Below, in pieces: positions 56,533-64,000 of a stretch of DNA of 64,000 nt. The notes beneath the pieces are model-generated. The model saw nothing but the letters and a program-made list of their open reading frames with translations. It searched no databases and was not told the DNA's origin. Source of the stretch: Acetobacterium sp. KB-1 (lineage in GTDB: Bacteria > Bacillota > Clostridia > Eubacteriales > Eubacteriaceae); NCBI RefSeq assembly GCF_003260995.1, contig NZ_CP030040.1:1299700-1363699 (forward strand), read 5' to 3'. Every line of letters begins with the position of its first letter. The stretch's first letter is position 1. The translations under genes were made by a program, and so were the position numbers.

Positions 56533-57321
56533 TTACCCATTAGCATCGTTCGATTCGTTTTCATATAGGCTGACATCATAAAAGCCAGCCTTTTTCTTTT
56601 CCCTAATCCGATAGCTGTCACCTTTGATATTGATCGTTGTGGAATGATGCAGCAGTCGATCCAGGATCGCCGTTGCAACGACATTATTTCCGAACACATC
56701 ACCCCAACTACCGTAGGACTTGTTGGAAGTCAGAATGATTGAGCCTTTTTCATAGCGATTGGAAACAATCTGAAAAAAGTAATGAGCCACTTCATCATCC
56801 ATGGCCGCATAGCCAACTTCATCAATAATCAGGATATTGGGTTTATTCAGTGTTTTAAGTTTGCGATGAATGCGCCCGGAAACAATATTTTCCTGAATCA
56901 TTGAAATCAGTTCATGTGCACTGAGAAAATAAGCAGTATAGCCACTTTTGATCGCACAAACCGCCAGACCTACGGCCAGATGAGTTTTGCCAACGCCGGG
57001 CGGGCCCAAAAACACGACATTTTCGGAACGTTCCACAAAGGCGAGCGTTTTCAGTTCATTTACCTTACGCTGATTGGCACTGGGCTGGAAATCAAAGTCA
57101 AATGAATCGATGGCCTTGATATAGGGAAATTTTGCAAGTTTCAAGTTCGTCGTAGTTGTCCGTTCTCTTTTTGCATCAATTTCTGCCCAAAGCAGCTTGT
57201 CCAGAAACTCCAAATAGGATATACTATCCTTGGAAGCTTCTTCAGCATGGTGGTCATAAACGGCGGCCATATGCGTGAGATTCAGACGATCAAAAGCTTC
57301 CTTCAGGTGATGGGTTACCAT
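56533..57321 (-). CDS. IstB ATPase of IS21 element A, copy 2
   Basis: Translation is the same 262 residues as the copy at 53465-54253, with Walker A LGPPGVGKTHLA and Walker B ILIIDEVGYAAMD. Both copies appear functional, so either could act in trans on any element A ends. Confidence 0.92.
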   Translation of the reverse strand: MVTHHLKEAFDRLNLTHMAAVYDHHAEEASKDSISYLEFLDKLLWAEIDAKRERTTTTNLKLAKFPYIKAIDSFDFDFQPSANQRKVNELKTLAFVERSENVVFLGPPGVGKTHLAVGLAVCAIKSGYTAYFLSAHELISMIQENIVSGRIHRKLKTLNKPNILIIDEVGYAAMDDEVAHYFFQIVSNRYEKGSIILTSNKSYGSWGDVFGNNVVATAILDRLLHHSTTINIKGDSYRIREKKKAGFYDVSLYENESNDANG

Positions 57322-58559
57322 ATGGTCACCTCACTGACTAAAGAATCATAGACTGCGAGCGGTCTTTGATGCACTTTGGGCGATTGATCTGGAATCATAA
57401 GCGGTGCTTTGCGGGCTTTGGCTTTATGGTTTTGACTGTTCAATCCTTCAAAGTGCTTTTTCATTTTTTGAACCTGATGTTTTTGAGCCGGTTTCCGGTA
57501 ACCTTCAATCAAAGCACCAGTTTCATCATAGATTTCAATCGTTCCATTTCTCAGATCCCGCACACCGACACGGTGACCAACAAAGCGGAAGGGAACGGAA
57601 AAATAATTGGACTGATAACTGATCATACAATCATTCATGACCTTCCTGCTGACCAGATCCACAGAAAGAAACGGTTCGGTATTAACGGGTTTCAGCTGTT
57701 CTTCCTTCAGTCTATCACGGGGAATTTTGTGAATTGTCTGATGAAGCCTGACGTTACATTTCGTATCCAGCCAGAGTCGAGCCTGTTCATTGAGGTCAGT
57801 TAGATCGGAAAAGCTTTTGACTCTGGGCCAGAAGTTGCCGCGTACATATCGGACCCCGCGTTCCACCTTGCCCTTGGAACGGGGCAGATAAGGCCGATGC
57901 CGAACCGGAATAAAATGGTGATGCTCGGCAAATCGCAAAAACCGCTGATTCCATTTATCGTTGCCGGTTTTGTGACTGTGGGCAACAACAGTTTTCATAT
58001 TGTCATACAGAATGCTCTCTGTTACACCACCAAAATAGGCAAATGCCCGTTCATGGCAACCGATTAATGTGTCAAATTTCGAACTCTCCGTAAACTCAAG
58101 ATAATAATTTCTGGAATGCCCTAAAACCATGATGAAGGCATACAATTTTTTGAGCTTTCCATCGGGCATCGTGACAACGAATTCTCCCCAGTCAACCTGG
58201 GCCTGTTTGCCAGGGGGCGTTTCATAGCGGATTGATGCTTTGGCTAACACTTTTTCGCGATATGGTTTCATGAATTCCCGAAGAATCGTCATTTTCCCCT
58301 GGTACCCGTCGGCTGCAATTTCATCAAAAATCACAGCGGCATTGACACAGCCTTCATTCATTCGTTCCAGGATATAATCTTTAAACGGATCAAGCTTTCC
58401 TTGCCGAAACTGACGTTTCCGATATGCTGGCGGTTCGTTGTGCTTAAGCCAGTTGCTGACCGTTTTTCGATCAACACCCATTTCTCTGGAAATCTGCATG
58501 ATTGACATTCCCTTGTTCTTTAAACATTTGATCATGTAATACTCCTCAATTGTAATCAT
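57315..58559 (-). CDS. IstA transposase of IS21 element A, copy 2
   Basis: Same 414-residue product as the copy at 52227-53471, with the DDE residues in AQVDWGEFVV, ILYDNMKTVV and KGKVERGVRY. The start is placed at ATG 58559 after AAGGAGG. Its stop overlaps the istB start by 7 bp. Confidence 0.92.
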   Translation of the reverse strand: MITIEEYYMIKCLKNKGMSIMQISREMGVDRKTVSNWLKHNEPPAYRKRQFRQGKLDPFKDYILERMNEGCVNAAVIFDEIAADGYQGKMTILREFMKPYREKVLAKASIRYETPPGKQAQVDWGEFVVTMPDGKLKKLYAFIMVLGHSRNYYLEFTESSKFDTLIGCHERAFAYFGGVTESILYDNMKTVVAHSHKTGNDKWNQRFLRFAEHHHFIPVRHRPYLPRSKGKVERGVRYVRGNFWPRVKSFSDLTDLNEQARLWLDTKCNVRLHQTIHKIPRDRLKEEQLKPVNTEPFLSVDLVSRKVMNDCMISYQSNYFSVPFRFVGHRVGVRDLRNGTIEIYDETGALIEGYRKPAQKHQVQKMKKHFEGLNSQNHKAKARKAPLMIPDQSPKVHQRPLAVYDSLVSEVTIW

Positions 58560-58648
58560 TCGGTTGTCCTCCTTATCTTTAAGAAGAAACATACCGTGTT
58601 TTTGGGGAATTTTCAACCGTTTATTATGGGTATTTTAACACCGATTTT

Positions 58649-59646
58649 GACAATACAAACATCTCGAACCGATATTAGCCGCTGGCGAAGATATCCTTTA
58701 TGCCAAAGACCGGGATGCCGCTCATCAAGCTGAAACAGCGAGTACCACCGGTTTTATCCGTGGGGCATCTTACTACGGCGGTTACGACAATGATTAATGA
58801 CGAAACCCGACGCAAACTCCGCGAAATTCAGCTTGAGGAAATGATTCAGGTGATTGACAGACAGGCCAAAGATACGATTTATGCCACCCTCTCTTTTGAC
58901 GAACGCATGAAAATGATTGTTGATTATGTTTATCAGGAAAAGCACAACAAGCGTGTTGCAAGCCTTATAAAACGGGCTCGATTCAGAATTCCGAATGCCG
59001 CCATTCAGGATGTTTTCTTTGCTGAACGACATCTTGATAAAGATCTGATTCTGGAAATTGCTACCGGTACTTTTATCAGCAACAATCAGAATATCATCAT
59101 TTGCGGGTTCACTGGCTCGGGAAAGTCGTATCTGGCTTGTTCCATTGGAAAAGAAGCCTGTAAACAGGGCATTCGCACCCGGTATATTCGCTTGCCCGAC
59201 CTTCTGATGGAATACGGCGAAGCAAAGAACCAGCCGAATGGGCAAAGCAGGGAACTCAAAAAATATACGAACTATCCCTTATTGATCCTTGATGAATGGC
59301 TAATTACTGATCTTTCTGATGATGAACTCCATTTTCTTTTTGAACTGGTCGAACGCCGTTATGACAACGGTGCTACCATTTTCTGCACGCAGTATAAGAT
59401 CGAGGAGTGGCATGCTCGTCTCGGTGGTGGTGTTCTGGCTGATTCTATTATGGATCGCATTATACATGGTGCTCACATTGTCAGCTCAGGCAGTATAAAT
59501 ATGCGTGATTTTGTATTAAACCTTTAATGAACCCATTTTAGGGAATGCCGGTATTACCGGTATCATTTTGTGAACCAATGGTATCATCTCAAGTACTGCC
59601 AGTATCATTAGCGTGTACTGGCGGTACTCTTAGCGTGAAATAATCA
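58649..59646 (+). mobile_element. Partial IS21 element B, copy 2 (istA 3' end, istB and one terminus)
   Basis: Contains the istA tail (58649-58797), complete istB and the terminal repeat ending in CTTAGCGTGAAATAATCA. It is the mirror image of 51140-52137. The istA 5' part and the other terminus are absent, so it cannot move as a normal IS21 element. Confidence 0.88.
58790..59527 (+). CDS. IstB ATPase of IS21 element B, copy 2
   Basis: Same 245 residues as 51259-51996 (Walker A ICGFTGSGKSYLA, Walker B LLILDEWLITDLS). It has no intact istA partner in the window. The istA fragment just upstream ends with the overlapping stop. Confidence 0.88.
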   Translation: MINDETRRKLREIQLEEMIQVIDRQAKDTIYATLSFDERMKMIVDYVYQEKHNKRVASLIKRARFRIPNAAIQDVFFAERHLDKDLILEIATGTFISNNQNIIICGFTGSGKSYLACSIGKEACKQGIRTRYIRLPDLLMEYGEAKNQPNGQSRELKKYTNYPLLILDEWLITDLSDDELHFLFELVERRYDNGATIFCTQYKIEEWHARLGGGVLADSIMDRIIHGAHIVSSGSINMRDFVLNL

Positions 59647-59930
59647 ATAAGTCTCAATTAATTGCGGGTATTAAAATGAATATATCATGTTAAAATTATT
59701 TTAGGTTGAGATCGCTCAAATTAAAACACACTACATTATGAAGGAGATGATCTTTGAGTATCTGGAAACGTTTTATAATACAACCCATATCCATAGTCAT
59801 TGCGACTATATGTCGCCGGATTACTTTGAAAAACTTTTTACTAAAACGCAAAATGAAAATTTACGAATAGCAGGTTAAAATGTGGGTGTCAAATTTCGTC
59901 TCCTCGTTTCAATTTGTACTAAACTTGACA
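59647..59930 (+). mobile_element. 3' remnant of another IS3-family element
   Basis: A short frame at 59738-59878 (MKEMIFEYLETFYNTTHIHS, then CDYMSPDYFEKLF) is the extreme C-terminus of an IS3 OrfB transposase. It is followed by TTTGTACTAAACTTGACA, a typical IS3-type right end, at 59913-59930. The rest of the element has been lost at the IS21-B border. It is not the same IS3 as the copies at 48886 and 62831. Confidence 0.65.
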
Positions 59931-59965
59931 TAGGACCAACTCTCTTAAAGATTTGAAATAGCATA

Positions 59966-61546
59966 TTAAAACTCATTAATCTTACTTGAAAAATAGATTG
60001 AGTTCTTTTCTATGCTTCTTTTTTTATAATGCTTTGCCTTAATAATCTTACAATTATACATTTTCTGAATCACATCTAACTCCTTATTATTCCAAGCACC
60101 GTTGTTTTCCAATGCCAATTTTATCAATGCGATGGAAATTAATTTTTCTGAATTTTTTGAGCATTGATAAATCAACGTTGACAATGATTTGCTTTCTTGT
60201 TCAAACTCAATTATTTCGACATAATTGAGTTTCCGAGTAATGAAATTTGCAGTTAAGTACTTCCTATTAGTCTTTCCATCATCTAAGGTTGTAAATAACT
60301 TATTTTTCGTCAAATCATTTGAAAGATCACTGATATTGATGTGTAACTCATTAATGAATCCATTTGTTTGTAATATACTTAGTGTTCTCTTAAGCTTATT
60401 CAAATCATCATCAACTAAATCAATTTCATCTTCAAAACTTTTTTCCAGAAGAATCGCCTTGGCCACTGCTTGACCTCCTGTATCAGTTGCAGTTACTTCT
60501 TCAACTTTCTCAAAAGAATGATCAGCATTAACGTTTCTATGACCGACTATATTTCCTCCAAGCAAATCTTCTCTTTCTACTTTCTCTCTGATTAACTTAA
60601 GGATATCTTCATAGTCTTGGTAGATGAGTTCCGATACATTTAATTCATCAGCAAATCTTGTTGAACCATTAGCTTCATTTGTTAATAACAAAGTGTCTGA
60701 CATATCATAAGTGTTTATTGCAATTTTATCGATTTGATTGTTATTATCTTTTTTGAAACTTGGATGAAAAACATGTACGACTTCTTCATTAATTTTTTTT
60801 GTGTTAATAGATCGTATTTCACGTACAATAATTTTTCCATTTACTACTGTTGCAATAGCATTTATAGAAATTGGCTTATTATACTTCCACTTAAAAAACA
60901 GCCTTGAATCTTTGAAATGATTCATAGAGCACTGCGCAAACATGTCCATAATTTCTTGATTTTCAAACAGCCAAAGAAGATCTTTTAATATTGAGGTTCT
61001 AATATATTTATTATCAAACGTGGAAAATAAATTCAAGTTCAAATTTTTTTCTATGCGTTCAAATTGATAATATGCTGCGAGTGTATTTGGTTCCAGAAGT
61101 CGATATAACAAAAAAATATTTGGCGCTAATAAGCCCCGTATCAACTCAATGATGGGTATAATAATTTTTTGTTTTGATTTTTTTTGTTTTGTCTTGAAAA
61201 TAATACTTTTACCTTTAGTAGCTGTCCCTTGAATCACCACATCTTTTTCATAATATAAAGTCTCACATGGTTCTATTTTAATTTTCATTATTGAAACTTC
61301 ATCACTTCCACTAAAAGATTCGCTAATTATGCCATTTTTATATGATCTTTGTAATCTTAAAAGAGGAAGCAGACCCCAATTTAATACAATTTTCTCAGTT
61401 TTATTTTTACCATTAAAAAACACATCCATAACAAATTGTTTTTCAGAATCCCTATATGGATCTCCAATCCAAATTAATTTTGCATACTCATCCTTATCAA
61501 ATGGCCATACTTTATTTGGAAGAATAAGTGGTTTCACTTTTTTCAT
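59966..61546 (-). CDS. tnsE: TnsE-family Tn7-like transposition protein
   Basis: The 526-residue protein is close to the length of Tn7 TnsE (about 538) and follows its layout. The N-terminal KLIWIGDPYRDSEKQFVMDV is followed by LPLLRL. A middle segment LLWLFENQEIMDMFAQCSMN matches the TnsE stretch with VWLFSDQDVMDS. The C-terminal domain reads RKLNYVEIIEFEQESKSLST. In Tn7, TnsE directs TnsABC to lagging-strand DNA and mobile plasmids through the sliding clamp and 3' recessed ends. The start overlaps the tnsD stop by 35 bp, the normal tnsD-tnsE order. AT content is higher than in neighbours, consistent with transfer. Identity is by recalled motif comparison. Confidence 0.78.
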   Translation of the reverse strand: MKKVKPLILPNKVWPFDKDEYAKLIWIGDPYRDSEKQFVMDVFFNGKNKTEKIVLNWGLLPLLRLQRSYKNGIISESFSGSDEVSIMKIKIEPCETLYYEKDVVIQGTATKGKSIIFKTKQKKSKQKIIIPIIELIRGLLAPNIFLLYRLLEPNTLAAYYQFERIEKNLNLNLFSTFDNKYIRTSILKDLLWLFENQEIMDMFAQCSMNHFKDSRLFFKWKYNKPISINAIATVVNGKIIVREIRSINTKKINEEVVHVFHPSFKKDNNNQIDKIAINTYDMSDTLLLTNEANGSTRFADELNVSELIYQDYEDILKLIREKVEREDLLGGNIVGHRNVNADHSFEKVEEVTATDTGGQAVAKAILLEKSFEDEIDLVDDDLNKLKRTLSILQTNGFINELHINISDLSNDLTKNKLFTTLDDGKTNRKYLTANFITRKLNYVEIIEFEQESKSLSTLIYQCSKNSEKLISIALIKLALENNGAWNNKELDVIQKMYNCKIIKAKHYKKRSIEKNSIYFSSKINEF

Positions 61547-62825
61547 CGATTTCTCTTTCTTTCATTTTGAGATAATTTTCCAATTCAAGTTTGATTCCTA
61601 AGAAATGTTCCGTCCGAATACCTGCTTTCCGTTGAATTTCCCACATTCTTATTCTTTTATCTTCAGAATAGGCTTCATCAATCACACGAACTGCTCGACG
61701 AATTTGAAATTCTTTTTTGCTTTCGATCATCTGATCTAATAATAATTTAGTTTTAGGTAAGTTTTCTAAATTATTATCAAGTGAAGACTTTATACCAATT
61801 ATTGTTCCAATTAAAGAACGCGTAACTCTTTTTGGCTTATCAAATTCTAAAATCTTTGTCACTACATCCAAGATTTTGTTTTTATACTCTTCATCTCGCT
61901 TTTCCCAATCGACTCTCTTATAATTTTTGGCAACTACTACTTTTTTTACTTTTGGAACTATACTCTTTTCTGATTTCAGCTCTTTCTTTATACTTTCTTT
62001 GGTGTTTATCATATTTTCATCATCTAATAAATGCTTCTTGACTGTTTGACGATCAACCTCTAATTGTTTTGCCGTCTCAGTAAATGATTTATTTTGCAAA
62101 TACATAGTTCTTGCTGTCTGTGCCCAGATCGGACCAAATATCTTAATCCGTCCAATAGTATATTCATCTTGGATATTTTTGTCAGGGCCTTTCCTTGAAT
62201 AAACGAATCCACATAGTGGACATGTAAATGTGCCAACCGGTTTTCCGGATCTATAATCACGTGTGACTTGGATAAGCTTAATTACACGTTTTCCATAATG
62301 ATTAGAGGCTCTGTTTAAACAGCGCCAATCACCTTTTCCAAAAGGTTCATAATCAACATTCAAATCAAAAAAAGAGTTGATACTCTGGCCCAAAAAATCC
62401 AAAAATAATAAATGTCTGATGGGATGAGTACTTCTTCGCCCTTTTCTAGTCAATACTCGCAACCAATTGAATTCCATATCAGGATCAATATCAGATTCAA
62501 ATGTTTGCAATATATTATTTAGAATACGACTTAATAAATTGCTCATATAAGTCATTTTGCCGTACTTGTCCACTGAGTGTTAATAGCTCTTTTTCGTTTA
62601 AAAGATCTCTATATCTATTTTTTACATTGTTTAAATCTAGTAGATCAAACGGTTGATAAAGCATTTCATAGGACATTTTGGCTAATTTGATATTTATTTC
62701 AGTTTGCCGTGGGTTTGTACATAATGAAAGCTGTCTAAAATCCATTCTTTCTGGATCAAAACGAATAAAATCAAGTCTTCTTGTTTTTTGGTTCAAACTC
62801 AATGGGTACTCACGCAATGCAATAG
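61512..62825 (-). pseudogene. tnsD: TnsD (TniQ-family) target-selector, 5' cut by IS3 and frameshifted
   Basis: The open reading begins at the IS3 border (IALREYPLSLNQKTRRLDFI) and continues to about 62520, where one frame stops (FIKSYSK). The other frame must be entered to continue as ILQTFESDIDPDMEFNWLRV, then HPIRHLLFLDFLGQS, the zinc-type FTCPLCGFVYSRKG, a helix-turn-helix (FTETAKQLEVDRQTVKKHL) and the tail to 61512. The N-terminal TniQ zinc domain is missing. TnsD binds the chromosomal attachment site (glmS in Tn7). The order tnsD then tnsE on one strand matches Tn7; tnsABC would lie beyond 64000. Confidence 0.75.
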
Positions 62826-62892
62826 TATAATGTACACGCTTGTCAAGACACGAAATTAGAAATTTTTAGATAAATCTCCTTTCGCGTTTTGA

Positions 62893-63738
62893 TTAGGCAG
62901 CCAATGCCATATTTTCATAGAATACAGCTGCCGGTGTTTTGTAATTGAATCGCTGGTGACCTCGCTCATTGTTATATTTAGCGATGTATTCCTTTGTCAT
63001 GGCTCTCACTTCAGTGACGGTTTCCGGGTACAGCAAATACAGGCGTTCCCATTTATATGATCGAAAAAACCGTTCAATGGCAATATTGTCGGTAGCACGG
63101 CCTTTACCGTCCATGCTGATTTTTGTCGTTTTAAAGCTTTTAATCAGGTCAATATAGGCATTTGACGTAAACTGACTGCCCTGGTCACTGTTAATGATCT
63201 CAGGTGCACCATAGGTTTGAATGGCGGTTTTTATAACACGGGTGACCATGTCGGTTTGCAAGGTGTTGCTGATGGTGTATCCCACAATATAACGGGAATA
63301 CCAGTCAATAATAGCGGTTAAATACACAAATCCATTTGGGGTTCCTATATAAGTAATGTCAATGGACCACACCTGATTCGGTTGGTTAATTTCAAGATTT
63401 CTCAGCAGGTAGGGATAAGTTTTGGCTGCTTTGGCTCGCTTACTCAGATTGGGGCCGGGATAGAAACAAACAATATCCATTTCCATCATATAACGCCTGA
63501 CAAGACGCCTGCCTACTTGATGAAAGCCCAGTTTATGCAATTCATTCCTGATTCGTCTGACGCCATAGGCTGGCTCCTCAAAATGAATACGATCAATGGC
63601 GTTTTTGATATTGATTTCATCTTTGGATGGCGCAACATCTATGGGTTCATGATAAGCTGTTGATCGCGATAGCGTCAGAAGTTGGCACTGTTTTTTTATG
63701 GTTAAGAAAGGGTGCTTCCAATCAATTAACGTTCTTTT
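62893..63738 (-). CDS. IS3-family transposase OrfB, copy 2
   Basis: Same protein as 48948-49793, with the DDE residues in VWSIDITYIG, INSDQGSQFTS and NIAIERFFRSYK, read after the -1 slip at the end of orfA. Confidence 0.87.
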   Translation of the reverse strand, partial: KRTLIDWKHPFLTIKKQCQLLTLSRSTAYHEPIDVAPSKDEINIKNAIDRIHFEEPAYGVRRIRNELHKLGFHQVGRRLVRRYMMEMDIVCFYPGPNLSKRAKAAKTYPYLLRNLEINQPNQVWSIDITYIGTPNGFVYLTAIIDWYSRYIVGYTISNTLQTDMVTRVIKTAIQTYGAPEIINSDQGSQFTSNAYIDLIKSFKTTKISMDGKGRATDNIAIERFFRSYKWERLYLLYPETVTEVRAMTKEYIAKYNNERGHQRFNYKTPAAVFYENMALAA

Positions 63739-64000
63739 TTCTTCATTTGAGAGATTTGGATTTGTTTTTTTTTAAGCCAATCGACATCCAATGTTAATTC
63801 GCCTATTTTCTTTACGAGCAGCTCCTTTTCATCTTCATGCTCTTGTTTGAGTTTGTCAACATCTTCATTTTTCTTATTGAAGACGGCGGACATATTGGCG
63901 ATAAATTCGGTTTTCCAGCGGCTTAATAATTGCTGAGATACATCATACTTCTTAGAGATCTCGGCTAACGTATTTTCTTCTCTGAGGATTTCCAGCACGA
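63726..64000 (-). CDS. IS3-family transposase OrfA, copy 2 (5' end outside window)
   Basis: Identical to the C-terminal 90 residues of orfA of copy 1 (from VLEILREENTLAEISKKYDV to the stop). About 16 N-terminal codons are beyond the right edge. Confidence 0.87.
   Translation of the reverse strand, partial: VLEILREENTLAEISKKYDVSQQLLSRWKTEFIANMSAVFNKKNEDVDKLKQEHEDEKELLVKKIGELTLDVDWLKKKQIQISQMKKKER

Larger units (their letters stand above)
56491..58652 (-). mobile_element. IS21-family element A, copy 2 (reverse orientation)
   Basis: Same length (2,162 bp) and ends as copy 1. Its istA-side end is joined to the same element B sequence as in copy 1 (ATAC then AAACATCTCG). Its istB-side end abuts the peptidase remnant with no target duplication. 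Copy 2 therefore did not arrive by its own transposition; it is part of a duplicated block. Confidence 0.9.
56491..59646 (-). repeat. Right arm of the 3,156-bp inverted repeat
   Basis: Mirror image of 51140-54295. The arms enclose 54296-56490 (2,195 bp), which holds the istA 5' part, the second terminus of element B and the peptidase remnant. Confidence 0.9.
62831..64000 (-). mobile_element. IS3-family insertion sequence, copy 2 (right end outside window)
   Basis: It matches copy 1 with a constant offset of 13,945 bp from 48881/62826 onward, in the same orientation. It has the left end TGTACACGCTTGTCAAGACA, orfB and most of orfA. It interrupts tnsD. About 97 bp including the right end should lie past the window. 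Confidence 0.9.

Noticed and set aside
57366..57803. 145-codon frame opposite istA of element A (also at 52983-53420)
   Set aside because: It is an antisense shadow that appears in both copies only because the element is duplicated.
59881..59930. TGTGGGTGTC looks like the start of a Tn7 end near tnsE
   Set aside because: It lies between an IS3 OrfB tail and a typical IS3 right end (TTTGTACTAAACTTGACA), and I see no repeated TnsB-type sites in one orientation. It fits IS3 3' sequence better.
1..64000. tRNA, rRNA and CRISPR genes
   Set aside because: No tRNA-like cloverleaf, rRNA segment or repeat-spacer array was recognised by eye; a dedicated scan would be needed to exclude them fully.

Overview
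The window looks like chromosome from an anaerobic, low-to-mid-GC Gram-positive bacterium. An acetogenic member of the Eubacteriaceae such as Acetobacterium is the best guess. This is inferred from gene content (tungsten-type aldehyde:ferredoxin oxidoreductase, FdhD, an Mrp antiporter of the Mbh type, HrcA/CIRCE control, many large chemoreceptors), not from any marker gene. No rRNA, tRNA or CRISPR array was seen.

Positions 1-31 kb are mostly ordinary chromosome. On the minus strand a GIDE-domain membrane protein (cut by the window edge) follows pspA. Two large chemoreceptors come next, then an eight-gene operon mrpE-F-G-(DUF4040)-(MbhE-like)-B-C-D that meets feoA and an HD-GYP gene tail to tail. 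A broken GGDEF gene, a DUF5610-like gene and a third large chemoreceptor follow. Then come an isoprenylcysteine-methyltransferase-like gene, a two-component system whose kinase is frameshifted, and a decayed second copy of the chemoreceptor/methyltransferase locus. The pstSCAB-phoU operon has a Pho-box-like site upstream and a PstA with an extra PDZ-like domain. After it lie an HD hydrolase, a Nudix protein, a DbpA-like helicase and a CIRCE-controlled hsp20.

Positions 31-41 kb form a redox island. Two PucR/CdaR-type regulators flank a flavin/FeS enoate-reductase-like gene and a minus-strand operon of SDR, four-cluster ferredoxin, YdhV-like AOR and fdhD. A ~102-bp MITE-like element lies at each end. 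The genes suggest a substrate-induced pathway linking an alcohol/ketone step, a tungsten or molybdenum oxidoreductase and reduction of an activated double bond. The substrate is unknown.

Positions 41-47 kb hold a soluble chemotaxis set (cheY, a frameshifted soluble receptor, a 5'-shortened cheA), a TetR gene with an out-of-frame A10 tract, and small genes.

Positions 47-64 kb are a mobile-element graveyard. Two apparently identical IS3-family copies in direct orientation bracket about 12.7 kb. Inside, an IS21-family element (called B here) is interrupted by a second IS21-family element (A) with a 4-bp target duplication. The block formed by half of B plus all of A recurs in inverted orientation, giving two 3,156-bp arms around a 2,195-bp spacer. 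To the right lie an IS3 scar and a tnsD-tnsE pair from a Tn7-like transposon, with tnsD cut by the second IS3 copy. Gene remnants (AAA/DUF4143 ATPase, IstB-like ATPase, PucR tail, M15 peptidase) mark repeated insertion and deletion.
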